A DNA stretch of 64,000 nt from Leptolyngbya sp. SIOISBB (GCA_010671905.1 JAAHII010000001.1:4340001-4404000); one strand, 5' to 3'. Counted from the first letter of the stretch, positions 35,287-44,957 are shown. Program-made: numbers and translations. Notes: a model not told the origin generated them from the sequence alone.

Positions 35287-36921
35287 CTAATTATTGGGAG
35301 GGATATGGGTCTCGAACAGCGCCACAATCTTGCCAACGACCTCATCAATCGTTAGACCATCGGTCAGCAGTTCCACCGCATCGGCGGCTTTTTGCAAGGG
35401 AGCGACCCGGCGGGTGCTATCTTTGCGATCGCGCTCATCAATGGCTTGCTCTAAGTCTGCTAAGCTCGTCGGCGGTTGATTTTGCGCCACCAGATCGCGT
35501 TGGCGTCGCCGAGCTCGTTCTTGCACCGAAGCGGTCAAAAAGATTTTCAGCTCCGCTGCAGGAAATACGTGAGTGCCGATGTCGCGACCTTCCATCACCA
35601 CGCCACCCTCCGTTCCATAGGCTTGTTGCTGCCGCAGTAACACCTCACGAACCGCCGGTTGGGCGGCCACAGTCGACACCATTGCCGTGACTGCCGATGT
35701 CCGAATGGCTTGGGTCACGTCCACCTCATTCACCCAGACTCGTGTCAGGCCAACTGCTCCTGGGGTGCTGGCGGGTTCAGTAGCGAGGCGAATATGGCAG
35801 TCAGCTAAGGTTTCAGCCACTGCCACTTCATCGGCGGGATCGATCGCGGTCGTTAATACCCGCCAAGTGACAGCGCGATACATGGCCCCAGTATCGAGGT
35901 ACATCAGGCCCAATTGATCTGCCACTAACCGGGCCACGGTGGATTTTCCGGCTCCGGCTGGACCATCGATCGCGACAATGGGTTGCCGCGATCGCAGCAC
36001 CGTATTATCAATCAGACGTGTCTTGCCTAAGTAAGCGGCGATGGCTAAAAGTCCCACAGTTGTCACCTGTTCTATCGGTTGTAAAGTTTCTGGGTGCACG
36101 ATCTCGACGTATTGAGGCTTGAGTGCAGGTACCTGATTAAGGGTTGTGTGTACTTGCTCAATCAGCTTCTGACTCTGGTGCTCTCCCTGAGCAAAAGCGG
36201 ATTTTGCGGTGGTCAGGGCGGCATATAGTGTGCTGGCTTGGCGTCGGTCAGTGTCAGAGAGATATTGATTGCGAGAGCTATAAGCTAGTCCGTCCGGCTC
36301 CCGCACAATGGGGCAACCCACCACCTCAATCGGCCAATTGAGATCCGTCACCATGTGCTGAATGATCGCGAGCTGCTGGGCATCTTTGCGACCAAAATAA
36401 GCGCGATTAGGCATGACTAAGTTCAGCAGCTTAGCAACGACTGTTGTCACTCCCGGAAAATGTCCTGGCCGATGAGCCCCACACAGGGTGGTCATCAGGC
36501 TGGCTGCGGGCACCACCTGAGTCACCTCATCGGTTGCTGGCGTTACCTGGCCATATAGGGTTTGGGGCAATGGACAAAATAGCGCATCCACCTCAGCTGC
36601 CCGGCATTGTTCAATATCACTGGGTAATGTCCGCGGATATGCGTCTAAATCCTCTTGGGGGCCAAACTGCAGCGGATTGACAAAGATACTGACGACCACA
36701 CGATCATTTTCCTGACGCGCCCGCTGAATGAGACTCATGTGACCTGGATGCAGCGCCCCCATTGTGGGGACTAGACCCACAGAAGCGATGTGAGGATACT
36801 CACCAGCAGTATTAGGCTGTCGCCAAATCGCCAAACAGCTTTTCAATCCTTCAATCGTTTTCAGGACCTTCACTGACTCTACCCCTGCAGATTGTTCGCA
36901 CTTAAGCAGTTTTAGCGGCAT
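35287..36921 (-). CDS. panC/cmk: Bifunctional pantothenate synthetase / cytidylate kinase
   Basis: A 544-residue fusion typical of cyanobacteria. Residues 1 to about 310 are PanC, which joins pantoate and beta-alanine: VGLVPTMGALHPGHMSLIQR carries the HIGH-type ATP motif, and YFGRKDAQQLAIIQHMV and the SSRNQYLS motif are present. Residues of about 315-544 are cytidylate kinase: IVAIDGPAGAGKSTVARLVA (P-loop), YLDTGAMYRAVTWR, and VVMEGRDIGTHVFPAAELKI. It thus serves coenzyme A and nucleotide metabolism. The start at 36921 gives a normal family length with a short leader before KVLKTIEGLK. It is monocistronic. Confidence 0.95.
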   Translation of the reverse strand: MPLKLLKCEQSAGVESVKVLKTIEGLKSCLAIWRQPNTAGEYPHIASVGLVPTMGALHPGHMSLIQRARQENDRVVVSIFVNPLQFGPQEDLDAYPRTLPSDIEQCRAAEVDALFCPLPQTLYGQVTPATDEVTQVVPAASLMTTLCGAHRPGHFPGVTTVVAKLLNLVMPNRAYFGRKDAQQLAIIQHMVTDLNWPIEVVGCPIVREPDGLAYSSRNQYLSDTDRRQASTLYAALTTAKSAFAQGEHQSQKLIEQVHTTLNQVPALKPQYVEIVHPETLQPIEQVTTVGLLAIAAYLGKTRLIDNTVLRSRQPIVAIDGPAGAGKSTVARLVADQLGLMYLDTGAMYRAVTWRVLTTAIDPADEVAVAETLADCHIRLATEPASTPGAVGLTRVWVNEVDVTQAIRTSAVTAMVSTVAAQPAVREVLLRQQQAYGTEGGVVMEGRDIGTHVFPAAELKIFLTASVQERARRRQRDLVAQNQPPTSLADLEQAIDERDRKDSTRRVAPLQKAADAVELLTDGLTIDEVVGKIVALFETHIPPNN

Positions 36922-37525
36922 TCAAGGCGCTTCTTAACGATGCCTTGATCCAGAATGAGAGATGAACTCGGTAAATTCATACCAGCAATGGGCCGCACAG
37001 GATGACTGCGCTCAGCTCATAGACTGGAACAGTCAGTAGAGCCGAAACATATATTTACACTGCAGCCACAAGTTCTATACCCTACCAGACTCTGACAAGA
37101 ACACTACAGTGAGGTTTCAAGAACCAGCCTGGCAGTACTCTGGCTCGTTACTTCAAAGTTTCACTCGCTAGTATCACCTCTGTGATACTCAAAGTCTCGG
37201 AAACTTAATGCCGGATTCCGAACTCATGTGTCGGTGGCGAAGTCGTTGGCTGAACCGGATTTTGATCAGCATTGCCTAAACTGGAATGCGAGACCTCAAT
37301 TGAAGGGCTAGTGCTGAACCTGGCTACCTCTTCAAGCTTGGTTAACTGGGGGAGAATATTGCCTGTTAGGGGCGATTGCTTTGAGATTTACCTAGAAATA
37401 ATCTATTCAATTCATAGACTCCAGCCCAGAGCAATTAGGTTGGAAAATCCTAATCTTGGCAAACCAAATCAAATTTTTCTCGAATTAATGGAGATAATCT
37501 GAATGACGTGTCGGCATGATGGACT
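36922..37525. other. Divergent intergenic region, panC/cmk to TpsB gene
   Basis: A 604-bp divergent spacer that should contain promoters for both genes. A 76-codon frame (37272-37502, TTG start) has no family features. No terminator or RNA was seen. Confidence 0.45.
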
Positions 37526-39247
37526 ATGAATTCGCAATTTCTAGGAATTTCTAGCGGCATTGCGATCGTGTTCTTGGGGATGGGTGGCGCTCATGCTCAA
37601 GCGACTTCTGCAGCTTCTGAAACAGTCCCAAAGAGTTCTGAACATCCCTCATTACTGGCTCAAGTCGATCCTGGGCAAGACCGCTTCCCCACTGAACCAG
37701 AGTTCCCCGTGCCGTTGCCAGAAGACGACACGGACGCAACACCGCCAGTGCCTGAGCAACCCTTGCCACCAGGGGCTGATACGCCCTTTGCTGTTACCGA
37801 TATCGTCGTCGTGGGTAGCAGTATCTTGGATGAGGCTACGCTGGCAGCGATCGTGGCCCCCTATGAAAATCGAGACGTTACTTTAGCGGAACTGCAACAA
37901 GCTGCTGATGAGATTACTCAGCTTTACCTGAACGATGGTTACATCACTTCACGGGCTGTGATCAGTACGCAGACTGTCGTGGATGGGATGGTGCAAATTG
38001 ATGTCATTGAAGGTGAATTGGAAGACATCACCGTCGAAGGCACTGACCGTCTGGAAGACTATGTTCGCGTGCGGATTGCGCAGGGTGGCACTAAACCCCT
38101 CAATCAAGCCAACCTTGAAGACCAACTTCGATTGCTGCGCGTTGATCCCATGTTTGACAGCGTTGAAGCGAGTTTGAGAGCGGGGAGTGGTGCTGGCAAG
38201 AGCCGCCTGATCGTGCGGGTCGAAGAAGCGAACACCATTGGTGGCTCAGTCTTCAGCGATAGTTACTCGCCGCCCTCGGTGGGCAACGTTCGGGTTGGTG
38301 GTAGCTTGCAGTTTCGCAATTTGGCGGGCTTGGGCGATACCTTGTTTGGTTCCGCCACGTGGACCACGACCGCTGGTTCTAAGGTGTATGAATTAGGGTA
38401 TCGCGTGCCGATTAGTCCGATGAATGGCACTTTGCTAGTAAGGGCAACCCCTAACGAGTTTGAAATCACCGATCCCAATCAACCCACTTTTGGTTTGGGC
38501 ACCGAAGGTTCCACCGATATCTACGAAGTGAGCGTGCGGCAGCCCTTGATTCGGACTCCACGCGATGAGTTTGCGCTCTCGCTGAGCTATCGCTATCGCG
38601 AAGGTTCCACCCTGATCTCAGGCATTGTCACAGATTCAACCACCACTAATGTCGTGAGTTTTGGCCAGGACTATGTGCATCGCGACACCAGTGGTGCCTG
38701 GGCTCTGCAGTCACAATTCCGCCTAGGGGTGGAAGATGTGGACGATACCGCCGTAACGGTGGGAGATTCCGAAAGTTTTTTTAGTTGGATTGGCCAAGTA
38801 CAGCGAGTTCAACGCTTAAACGCCGACAATCTTTTACAGGTGCAGGGCAGTTTGCAACTAGCGCCCAACTCGTTGCCGGGCTCCGAAAAATTCTTTAGCG
38901 GCGGTGGGTTATCCGTGCGCGGATATGACCAGAACCAGCGCTTTGGCGACAACGGCTTACGGTTTTCGATTGAAGATCAAATTGTGATTACCCGAGATGC
39001 GGCAGGTTTACCATTCTTTCGGGTGGCCCCTTTCCTGGATGGCGCTTATGTCTGGAATGATGGCGACAGTGTTGACGTGACGGACAACAATTTTTTGCTG
39101 GGCACTGGTGTGGGCTTTTTGTTCAACTTTGTAGAAGGGCTCAATGCGCGGGCCGACTTGGCGTATCCGCTGATCGATATTGAAGAGTTATCGACCGATG
39201 ATCCTCCAGGGCTCCGGTTTTATTTCTCTTTGGGCTATCAGTTTTAG
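37526..39247 (+). CDS. ShlB/FhaC/HecB-family outer-membrane transporter (TpsB)
   Basis: A 573-residue outer-membrane protein of the Omp85 superfamily. A signal peptide (ISSGIAIVFLGMGGAHAQA) is followed by a proline/acid-rich linker, two POTRA domains (FAVTDIVVVGSSILDEATL; VQIDVIEGELEDITVEGTDR), and a 16-strand barrel. The barrel holds the conserved FFSGGGLSVRGYDQN (VRGY motif in the pore) and ends in aromatic FYFSLGYQF. TpsB proteins secrete haemagglutinin-like TpsA exoproteins. No TpsA gene lies nearby. The gene ends just before a perfect 23-bp inverted repeat. Confidence 0.9.
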   Translation: MNSQFLGISSGIAIVFLGMGGAHAQATSAASETVPKSSEHPSLLAQVDPGQDRFPTEPEFPVPLPEDDTDATPPVPEQPLPPGADTPFAVTDIVVVGSSILDEATLAAIVAPYENRDVTLAELQQAADEITQLYLNDGYITSRAVISTQTVVDGMVQIDVIEGELEDITVEGTDRLEDYVRVRIAQGGTKPLNQANLEDQLRLLRVDPMFDSVEASLRAGSGAGKSRLIVRVEEANTIGGSVFSDSYSPPSVGNVRVGGSLQFRNLAGLGDTLFGSATWTTTAGSKVYELGYRVPISPMNGTLLVRATPNEFEITDPNQPTFGLGTEGSTDIYEVSVRQPLIRTPRDEFALSLSYRYREGSTLISGIVTDSTTTNVVSFGQDYVHRDTSGAWALQSQFRLGVEDVDDTAVTVGDSESFFSWIGQVQRVQRLNADNLLQVQGSLQLAPNSLPGSEKFFSGGGLSVRGYDQNQRFGDNGLRFSIEDQIVITRDAAGLPFFRVAPFLDGAYVWNDGDSVDVTDNNFLLGTGVGFLFNFVEGLNARADLAYPLIDIEELSTDDPPGLRFYFSLGYQF

Positions 39248-39261
39248 CACTCAAGGTTTAG

Positions 39262-39309
39262 ACCAACTAACAGCGTCAAGTAGTCAACTACTTGACGCTG
39301 TTAGTTGGT
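39262..39309. terminator. Bidirectional terminator hairpin between TpsB and psaK genes
   Basis: A perfect inverted repeat: 23 bases (ACCAACTAACAGCGTCAAGTAGT) at 39262-39284, CA, then the exact complement at 39287-39309. It starts 14 bases after the TpsB stop and ends 35 bases before the psaK stop, between convergent genes. There is no long U-tract on either side, so termination may rely on the stem or on RNase processing. Confidence 0.8.
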
Positions 39310-39344
39310 GGCAGCCAGACTCATTGGCCGGTGCCGCAACTGCG

Positions 39345-39608
39345 CTAAAGTACGCCCAAGTTGGCCAGTCCCAAAATGGCTCCAGCCCCCAACACGTGAC
39401 CAAAGCTAGTCGTACCAATAACTGCCGGTAGCCCAAAGCCCCCAAACAGATTTGGTGAGGGCATAGCAGGCCCGACGCTGGGATATTTAATGGTGAATTT
39501 CCCGATCGCGATCGCCAAGATGTTGCAAATGATCATGACGATTGCGACTTTGGGACTCCAATTGATAGAACTGGGAACTGCCACCGCAAGCAAAGAAAGA
39601 TAAGTCAA
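39345..39608 (-). CDS. psaK: Photosystem I subunit PsaK
   Basis: An 87-residue, two-helix thylakoid membrane protein. The first helix is VAIVMIICNILAIAIGKFTI. The stromal loop carries the family motif KYPSVGPAMPSPNLFGGFGL, and the second helix ends TTSFGHVLGAGAILGLANLG, nearly identical to the PsaK consensus. The start is TTG at 39608, supported by GAGGAAA about 6 bases upstream and by the family's usual length; no in-frame ATG lies nearby. PsaK sits at the PSI periphery and affects state transitions and antenna attachment. Confidence 0.92.
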   Translation of the reverse strand: MTYLSLLAVAVPSSINWSPKVAIVMIICNILAIAIGKFTIKYPSVGPAMPSPNLFGGFGLPAVIGTTSFGHVLGAGAILGLANLGVL

Positions 39609-39945
39609 TTTCGGTTTCCTCAGATAAATCGTTAATAGAACAAAGGCAAAGCCGCTCCTGACTGCCCATCAGCCGCTTTGAACAGCCTTGGCCTTAGTCA
39701 AGATTTTTGATGACTGGTAAAGGCAAATCACATCCTTGTTGCAAGAATTTACAGAAAGATGTCGTATATCCCAGTCAGATTGAGGGCAACGAATGCTCTG
39801 GTTACTTGCCGCAATCTCTTTCGTTGCCTGCTTTCAGGGATGGCTGAGGGCCGGTACTCGTTTCTCTAGCCGTTAAGCTAAAGACTGTTGGTGAGTGACC
39901 TAGGCTGAGCGTCGGGTCATGCTCTTGTCGTTGTGGTAGGTCGAT
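39609..39945. other. Divergent intergenic region, psaK to hypothetical gene
   Basis: A 337-bp region that must contain the psaK promoter on the minus strand. An overlapping 60-codon minus-strand frame (39487-39669) is a shadow of psaK. Nothing else is evident. Confidence 0.4.
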
Positions 39946-40377
39946 ATGGAACGCGGATTGCTATGGCTACCTCTGCTGGGAGTCTTTATCTGGCTGGCTT
40001 GGGCGGGCTGGAATGAGTATCAAAAAGTCGAAGCCTATAAGCAGTGGGCCAGTGAGTTTGAGCGCGCTAAATACGACATTTATGCGGCCCTCGGTCAGCG
40101 AGGCGATCGCTTGGTGTGGGGTTCTCCCACTCGTCAGGGACCGATTAATACCGGCGAAATTTCCTTACAGACGGTTCAGCAAATGACCCTTTATGGGCCT
40201 GATGATGCGTTGCCAGCATCGGCGCAGCTACCTAAAGGCTGTAAAGTCGCTTTGGCCATCGATTGTGGTGATGCCTCTCAGGCATGGATTCCTTTTACCG
40301 ATATGGAATTAGCTACGGCCTGGAAAAATCGGTTGCAGACTTTGCAAGAGTCGCTACAATCGACGCCACAGCCTTGA
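39946..40377 (+). CDS. Conserved cyanobacterial membrane-anchored protein, unknown function
   Basis: A 143-residue protein with one N-terminal membrane helix (LLWLPLLGVFIWLAWAGW) and a soluble domain with sequence ELGER/ALGQRGDRLVWGSPTR, ending in a two-cysteine loop (PKGCKVALAIDCGDASQ). I do not recognise a named family. It lies about 220 bp upstream of ftsQ on the same strand. The typical cyanobacterial gene at this place is of unknown function. Role unknown. Confidence 0.65.
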   Translation: MERGLLWLPLLGVFIWLAWAGWNEYQKVEAYKQWASEFERAKYDIYAALGQRGDRLVWGSPTRQGPINTGEISLQTVQQMTLYGPDDALPASAQLPKGCKVALAIDCGDASQAWIPFTDMELATAWKNRLQTLQESLQSTPQP

Positions 40378-40598
40378 ATATGATTGATGCGTTAAAGCAA
40401 TCTTGAGATAGCGTTGAGGCGAGTGCGGGTTGAGCCTGTGCCCCGGTGAGAAGCTGACAAAATTCTTCCCCTAAGCTCGCTTGATATCTCGCTAAGAACT
40501 TTGACTTATCCTCTTGTCCGCAGCTGACTCATGGCTATGTTGGCCTCATTATTGAATTGACTTTTTTCTAACTTTTGCTGCGGTTTGCACGATCGCCC

Positions 40599-41450
40599 AT
40601 GACTAACCTTGCTACTCCTTCTCCAGAAGAGCTGTCGGAACGTCGACGCACCCTGAAGCAACAACGCCGTCGCCGTAATCTGCAGCATTTTTGGCGCGTG
40701 TTAGCCATCTCCGGGCTAGCGTTAGGGGCCATTTGGTTGATTCGGAATCCATTTTGGCTGCTGCTGCGGGGGCGGGATCAGGTCATCCTTGAGGGGAATG
40801 AAATGCTCGCCGATGACGCTGTTCACGATTTGCTCGCCATCGAATATCCCCAACGCATTTTTGACATTGAGCCTGACCACCTGATTGAGCAACTGCAGCA
40901 GCAGGCTCCCATTGCTGATGCCCAGGTTGATCGGCAGCTGTTTCCTCCACGGGTTGAAATTATCCTGCAGGAAAGAATCCCCGTCGCGGTAACGATCCCC
41001 TCTCGCCCCGATCCAGGGGCGGTCGATGAGCCGACCCCCATTAGTCAGCCGGGGCTTTTAGATTCTGAAGGGTACTGGCTGGCTCAAAGTTTCGCCGCAG
41101 GACTGAATCAGGACTTTGACTTACCCACCTTAAAGGTGCGAGGCTTTCATGCTCGCTACCAACTCCAGTGGCCCTTACTTTACGAAGCGATGCAAGCCAG
41201 TCCGGTCGCCATTCAGGAAATTGATTTGCGATCGCCTAATAATCTGATCGTACAGACGGCAATCGGCACCATCCATTTAGGGGTTTATGATGCTCGGCGT
41301 TTGCCAGAGCAACTCGCAATTTTGCCGCAGTTACGTCAACTTACAGAAGATCCTGAGGCCCCTCGCATTGACTATATTGATTTAGCCAATCCTCAAGTCC
41401 CCGCTGTTAAACTTTCTGAACCTCCAGAATCAGCGACAGCCACCCCTTAA
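40599..41450 (+). CDS. ftsQ: Cell-division protein FtsQ (DivIB)
   Basis: A 283-residue bitopic membrane protein: a short basic cytoplasmic tail (RRTLKQQRRRRNLQHF), one membrane helix (VLAISGLALGAIWLI), then the POTRA domain (QVILEGNEMLADDAVHDLLA) and the FtsQ beta-domain (PRVEIILQERIPVAVTIPS). FtsQ links FtsZ-ring proteins to septal wall synthesis. The ATG at 40599 is preferred to an upstream frame start at 40575 because the basic tail then has normal length. It precedes ftsZ by 234 bp, the conserved cyanobacterial order. Confidence 0.9.
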   Translation: MTNLATPSPEELSERRRTLKQQRRRRNLQHFWRVLAISGLALGAIWLIRNPFWLLLRGRDQVILEGNEMLADDAVHDLLAIEYPQRIFDIEPDHLIEQLQQQAPIADAQVDRQLFPPRVEIILQERIPVAVTIPSRPDPGAVDEPTPISQPGLLDSEGYWLAQSFAAGLNQDFDLPTLKVRGFHARYQLQWPLLYEAMQASPVAIQEIDLRSPNNLIVQTAIGTIHLGVYDARRLPEQLAILPQLRQLTEDPEAPRIDYIDLANPQVPAVKLSEPPESATATP

Positions 41451-41684
41451 AAAAACCTAAAATCCACTGATTTCTTCAGCAAACTAGCGCCAGATAGGGT
41501 AACTTTTGAGGCTAGTTTGAGTAAGTTGCGATCGGCCCTGATTTGGCCTAAAAGAAGCTCTTATACCTATGATTTCAGGCATTCTACAGTTTGTTTGGTT
41601 TTTCCACCGAAGTACCTTATAGTTGTCTAAATTGTACGGGGTATAGCTTGCTCGAAATTGATGTCCTACGTAGGGTAGAGGTGA

Positions 41685-42968
41685 ATGTCTTCTAATTCAA
41701 CGTCGACCGATTTCGATGACAACGGTTTTGTAATGAATGGTTCTCATGTTCCAGTTGAAAATGCCCCTTCGGTGGGAGACTCTCAGAGTTCTCTAGCCAA
41801 TACCTCTAGTACATTTGAAACCAGCAGTAACAATCCCAGAATAGCTCCTGGAGAAATGCTCCTAAACGGTGAGACTGTGCCCAGTAATATTGCAAAAATC
41901 AAAGTTATCGGCGTTGGCGGCGGCGGCTGCAACGCGGTCAACCGAATGATTCATAGTGGTCTTTCTGGAATTGAATTCTGGACAGTCAATACAGACGCTC
42001 AGGCGTTACTGAACACGGCCACGGAAAACCGCCTGCAAATCGGGCAGAAGCTAACCCGAGGGTTAGGCGCGGGTGGTAACCCCGCGATTGGTCAGAAGGC
42101 GGCAGAAGAATCACGTGATGAAATTGCCGCCTCTTTAGAAGAGTCTGATCTCGTTTTTATTACCGCTGGCATGGGTGGCGGTACCGGCACTGGGGCAGCT
42201 GCAGTCGTTGCCGAAGTTGCTAAAGAGTCAGGAGCCTTGACCGTGGGTGTGGTGACGCGGCCCTTTACGTTTGAGGGGCGGCGGCGTACTGGTCAAGCCG
42301 ATGATGGTATCGAAGCGCTGCAGAGCCGAGTTGATACCCTCATTGTGATTCCGAATGATCGCTTGCTGTCGGTAATCTCGGAGCAAACACCGGTACAAGA
42401 AGCTTTTCAGTCTGCTGATGATGTTTTGCGACAGGGTGTGCAGGGCATCTCTGACATCATTATGATTCCCGGTTTGGTGAATGTTGATTTCGCCGATGTG
42501 CGAGCTGTTATGGCGGATGCTGGTTCAGCCCTGATGGGCATTGGTCTCGGGTCTGGCAAGTCGCGCGCTCGGGAAGCGGCGATCGCGGCGATTTCCTCAC
42601 CATTACTAGAATCCTCTATTGACGGTGCTTCCGGAGCGGTCTTCAACATCACGGGAGGCGCTGACCTCACCTTGCATGAAGTCAATGCGGCGGCCGAGAT
42701 TATCTATGAAGCGGTTGATCCCAATGCCAACATCATTTTTGGTGCAGTCATTGATGACCGAATGCAGGGAGAAGTGCAAATCACGGTGATTGCCACTGGT
42801 TTCAACCTAGAGTCTCATGGGGGGCAAATCGATGCGACTCGCATTACCCCTTTGAAACGGAATAATCTTGCGAGTAAGCCAGCCGCATCACCAGAGGCTA
42901 GCAGTAGTGGACCCGGCGGTTTAGACATTCCCGAATTTCTCCAGCGTCGTCGACCCGGTGGTCGTTAA
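41685..42968 (+). CDS. ftsZ: Cell-division GTPase FtsZ
   Basis: A 427-residue tubulin homologue. The N-terminal extension of about 65 residues is polar and S/N-rich, as in many filamentous cyanobacteria. The GTPase core begins [20 protein letters not shown], and the tubulin signature GGGTGTG lies at residues 164-170 with T-loop features before it. [20 protein letters not shown] is the T7 loop with catalytic Asp residues. The C-terminal peptide [16 protein letters not shown] is the conserved tail that binds partners such as SepF/Ftn2. The ATG at 41685 follows GGTAGAGGTGA. Confidence 0.97.
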   Translation: MSSNSTSTDFDDNGFVMNGSHVPVENAPSVGDSQSSLANTSSTFETSSNNPRIAPGEMLLNGETVPSNIAKIKVIGVGGGGCNAVNRMIHSGLSGIEFWTVNTDAQALLNTATENRLQIGQKLTRGLGAGGNPAIGQKAAEESRDEIAASLEESDLVFITAGMGGGTGTGAAAVVAEVAKESGALTVGVVTRPFTFEGRRRTGQADDGIEALQSRVDTLIVIPNDRLLSVISEQTPVQEAFQSADDVLRQGVQGISDIIMIPGLVNVDFADVRAVMADAGSALMGIGLGSGKSRAREAAIAAISSPLLESSIDGASGAVFNITGGADLTLHEVNAAAEIIYEAVDPNANIIFGAVIDDRMQGEVQITVIATGFNLESHGGQIDATRITPLKRNNLASKPAASPEASSSGPGGLDIPEFLQRRRPGGR

Positions 42969-42994
42969 TTAGCCCTATCCCGAATACTCAATGT

Positions 42995-43022
42995 TCGACC
43001 TCTCCAAAAAGGAGAAGGTCGA
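42995..43022 (+). terminator. Hairpin between ftsZ and thiD
   Basis: TCGACCTCTCC, AAAAA, GGAGAAGGTCGA form an 11-bp stem with one bulged base, followed by TTTATCC. It starts 26 bases after the ftsZ stop and ends 37 bases before thiD, so it may terminate or attenuate ftsZ transcripts. The T-tract is weak. Confidence 0.5.
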
Positions 43023-43059
43023 TTTATCCTGAGCCGGTGTTTTCATTAGGAGAGTCTTT

Positions 43060-43881
43060 GTGACCAATTCGCTCAGCCCCCCTGTTGCCATGACCGTTGC
43101 GGGCTCAGACAGTGGCGGCGGGGCTGGTATTCAGGCTGATTTGCGCACGTTTGCCTTCCATCAGGTGCATGGGACGAGTGCGCTCACGTGTATCACTGCC
43201 CAAAATACCTGTGGCGTGACCCGCGTCGATGCCTTGCCCCCCGAAGCGGTGGTTGCCCAGATGGAGGCCGTGATCGACGATATCGGTGTGCAAAGTGCCA
43301 AGCTTGGCATGTTGCTGAACACTGACATCATGACGGCGGTAGCTCAGGCGATCGCTAACTCGACGGTATCGTCATGGGTGATCGATCCCGTCATGGTTTC
43401 TCGCACCGGGGCCCAGCTGATTGATGATGCCGCGATCGCAACCCTGACGACTCAGCTGATCCCCCTGGCGACTGTCCTCACGCCCAATCGCTACGAAGCG
43501 CAAATTCTCAGCGATCAAGCAATCCACACCCTGGCCGATATGACCTCAGCAGCCCGCAAAATCTTTGACCTGGGTGCTCAAGCCGTCTTGGTGAAAGGAG
43601 GCGGTATGACGGGAGAGTTCAAAGGTGTGGATGTTTGGTATGACGGTAACGAACCCATAACGCTGACGACGACAACGGTTGATACCCAAGACAGCCACGG
43701 TACTGGCTGTACGCTGTCGGCGGCAATCGCGGCTAATCTAGCCCTTGGCAAAGATACTTTCACCGCCGTTCGCGATGCGAAGGACTATGTCACACAAGCG
43801 CTGCAGCATGCTCTCCGGATTGGTCAAGGCCAAGGTCCAGTGGGGCATTTTTTCCCATTGTTCAAGCTTGAGAGGGGCTGA
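43060..43881 (+). CDS. thiD: Hydroxymethylpyrimidine/phosphomethylpyrimidine kinase
   Basis: A 273-residue ribokinase-fold enzyme of thiamine synthesis. It opens AMTVAGSDSGGGAGIQADLR, the diagnostic HMP-binding motif of ThiD, and has VIDPVMVSRTGAQLIDDAAI and the C-terminal anion-hole motif DSHGTGCTLSAAIAANLALG. It phosphorylates HMP twice to HMP-PP. The start is GTG at 43060, preceded by TAGGAGAG, a good ribosome-binding site at 9 bases. No TPP riboswitch was recognised in the 91-bp spacer. Confidence 0.95.
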   Translation: MTNSLSPPVAMTVAGSDSGGGAGIQADLRTFAFHQVHGTSALTCITAQNTCGVTRVDALPPEAVVAQMEAVIDDIGVQSAKLGMLLNTDIMTAVAQAIANSTVSSWVIDPVMVSRTGAQLIDDAAIATLTTQLIPLATVLTPNRYEAQILSDQAIHTLADMTSAARKIFDLGAQAVLVKGGGMTGEFKGVDVWYDGNEPITLTTTTVDTQDSHGTGCTLSAAIAANLALGKDTFTAVRDAKDYVTQALQHALRIGQGQGPVGHFFPLFKLERG

Positions 43882-43988
43882 TAGGGTCGAGTGGTGGCCA
43901 GGGACCGAAGCTGCTTCAATGAGCGGTTGGCATGCAGAACCTGGTCTGACTCACCATTAATCGCTAGTTCGGCAAGCTGGATGCTGCC

Positions 43989-44462
43989 CTAGTGTGATTC
44001 CCAATCAGGGCAAGACTCGGTTTCTGGGCCATAGGGATACATGGCACACACGAGCATGTTGCCGCCGTGAGCTTGACCATGATAATGCTTGCAGCCAATA
44101 CAAGTGGGATGGTCGTTGATCATCGGGTCGATCTGGCTAGCGATCGGTGCAGCCATCGCTGCGACCCAGCTCTCGATCACCTCAGCCAGCGGTTCTACTA
44201 CGGGAGTCACAAACTCGGTAAACTCTTCAGAGAAGCGCTCAACTTCTTTATCCAATATGGATTCCAACGGTTCCAATGAGTCATTGAGGCTATCGGCCCA
44301 GTGCTCTATGGTGGGACGCAGTTGCTTTCCTACCTCGCCAGCAATCGCATCGGCAGTCTCGACTGCCCCCTGCAGGGTCTGCTCAGCCCAATCCTCAGTT
44401 TGGCGGACAGTGTCCTCACAAAAGGTGGTAAATTCTCTGATCCAGCTGTCAAAATCGTTCAT
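43989..44462 (-). CDS. Conserved cyanobacterial protein with C-terminal cysteine cluster
   Basis: A 157-residue protein. The first 110 residues are acidic and helical (FCEDTVRQTEDWAEQTLQGA, SLEPLESILDKEVERFSEEF). The last 40 contain CIGCKHYHGQAHGGNMLVC and MYPYGPETESCPDWE: four cysteines and two histidines that could bind zinc or an iron-sulphur cluster. The start overlaps the stop of the upstream gene by 4 bp (ATGA), which implies translational coupling. Function unknown. Confidence 0.7.
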   Translation of the reverse strand: MNDFDSWIREFTTFCEDTVRQTEDWAEQTLQGAVETADAIAGEVGKQLRPTIEHWADSLNDSLEPLESILDKEVERFSEEFTEFVTPVVEPLAEVIESWVAAMAAPIASQIDPMINDHPTCIGCKHYHGQAHGGNMLVCAMYPYGPETESCPDWESH

Positions 44463-44830
44463 TGGCGATTGCTGCGCTTCAGGTCTTCCAATTGTTGTCG
44501 CGTGGCCTCAACTTGCTGACGCAATGTCTCTGCTTCACGGGCCGCTACAGTGTCTTCAGTATCGTCTATGATTTCAATGCGGCGCGGCTCTTCAGAGGGT
44601 GCTTCCGATGATACTGTTGTCGCACTTTCTTGAGCCTGCTGCATCATTTTGTTGAACAATTGTTGCGCTTCGTCAGCTGTGAGTTCTCCACGTTCGACTA
44701 ACTCATTGACGACGGCACGGGTCTGCTTCTGCAGATCTTTGAGCGTTCCTCCGGCTTTTTCGCCTGCGTAAGAGGCTGCCCCTACGCCCAGATAAAATGC
44801 CTTTTGCACCAGATCGCCAAAACCAGCCAT
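44459..44830 (-). CDS. Phasin-like/coiled-coil protein, unknown function
   Basis: A 123-residue protein: MAGFGDLVQKAFYLGVGAAS followed by LQKQTRAVVNELVERGELTA, a pattern shared with the poorly characterised phasin-like family found in many cyanobacteria. The C-terminal part is a coiled-coil (AREAETLRQQVEATRQQLED). The frame runs upstream to 45058, but that part overlaps the SRP RNA; the ATG at 44830 is the likely start. It forms an ATGA-coupled pair with the cysteine-cluster gene. Confidence 0.65.
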   Translation of the reverse strand: MAGFGDLVQKAFYLGVGAASYAGEKAGGTLKDLQKQTRAVVNELVERGELTADEAQQLFNKMMQQAQESATTVSSEAPSEEPRRIEIIDDTEDTVAAREAETLRQQVEATRQQLEDLKRSNRQ

Positions 44831-44957
44831 AGACCATTCCTCAAACAGAAGTCTTCTACAGCATAAAGAAGTCAAAACGGGGACGGCTATTGGGGTTAAC
44901 CGACAGCCTTGGGGTAATGTCTGCCTGCGATCGCCTGAAACGGTAGGCTTTAAAAGG

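Noticed and set aside
43882-43988. TPP riboswitch near thiD
   Set aside because: Neither the upstream 91-bp spacer nor the downstream region shows the THI-box core (CTGAGA...ACCTGA).
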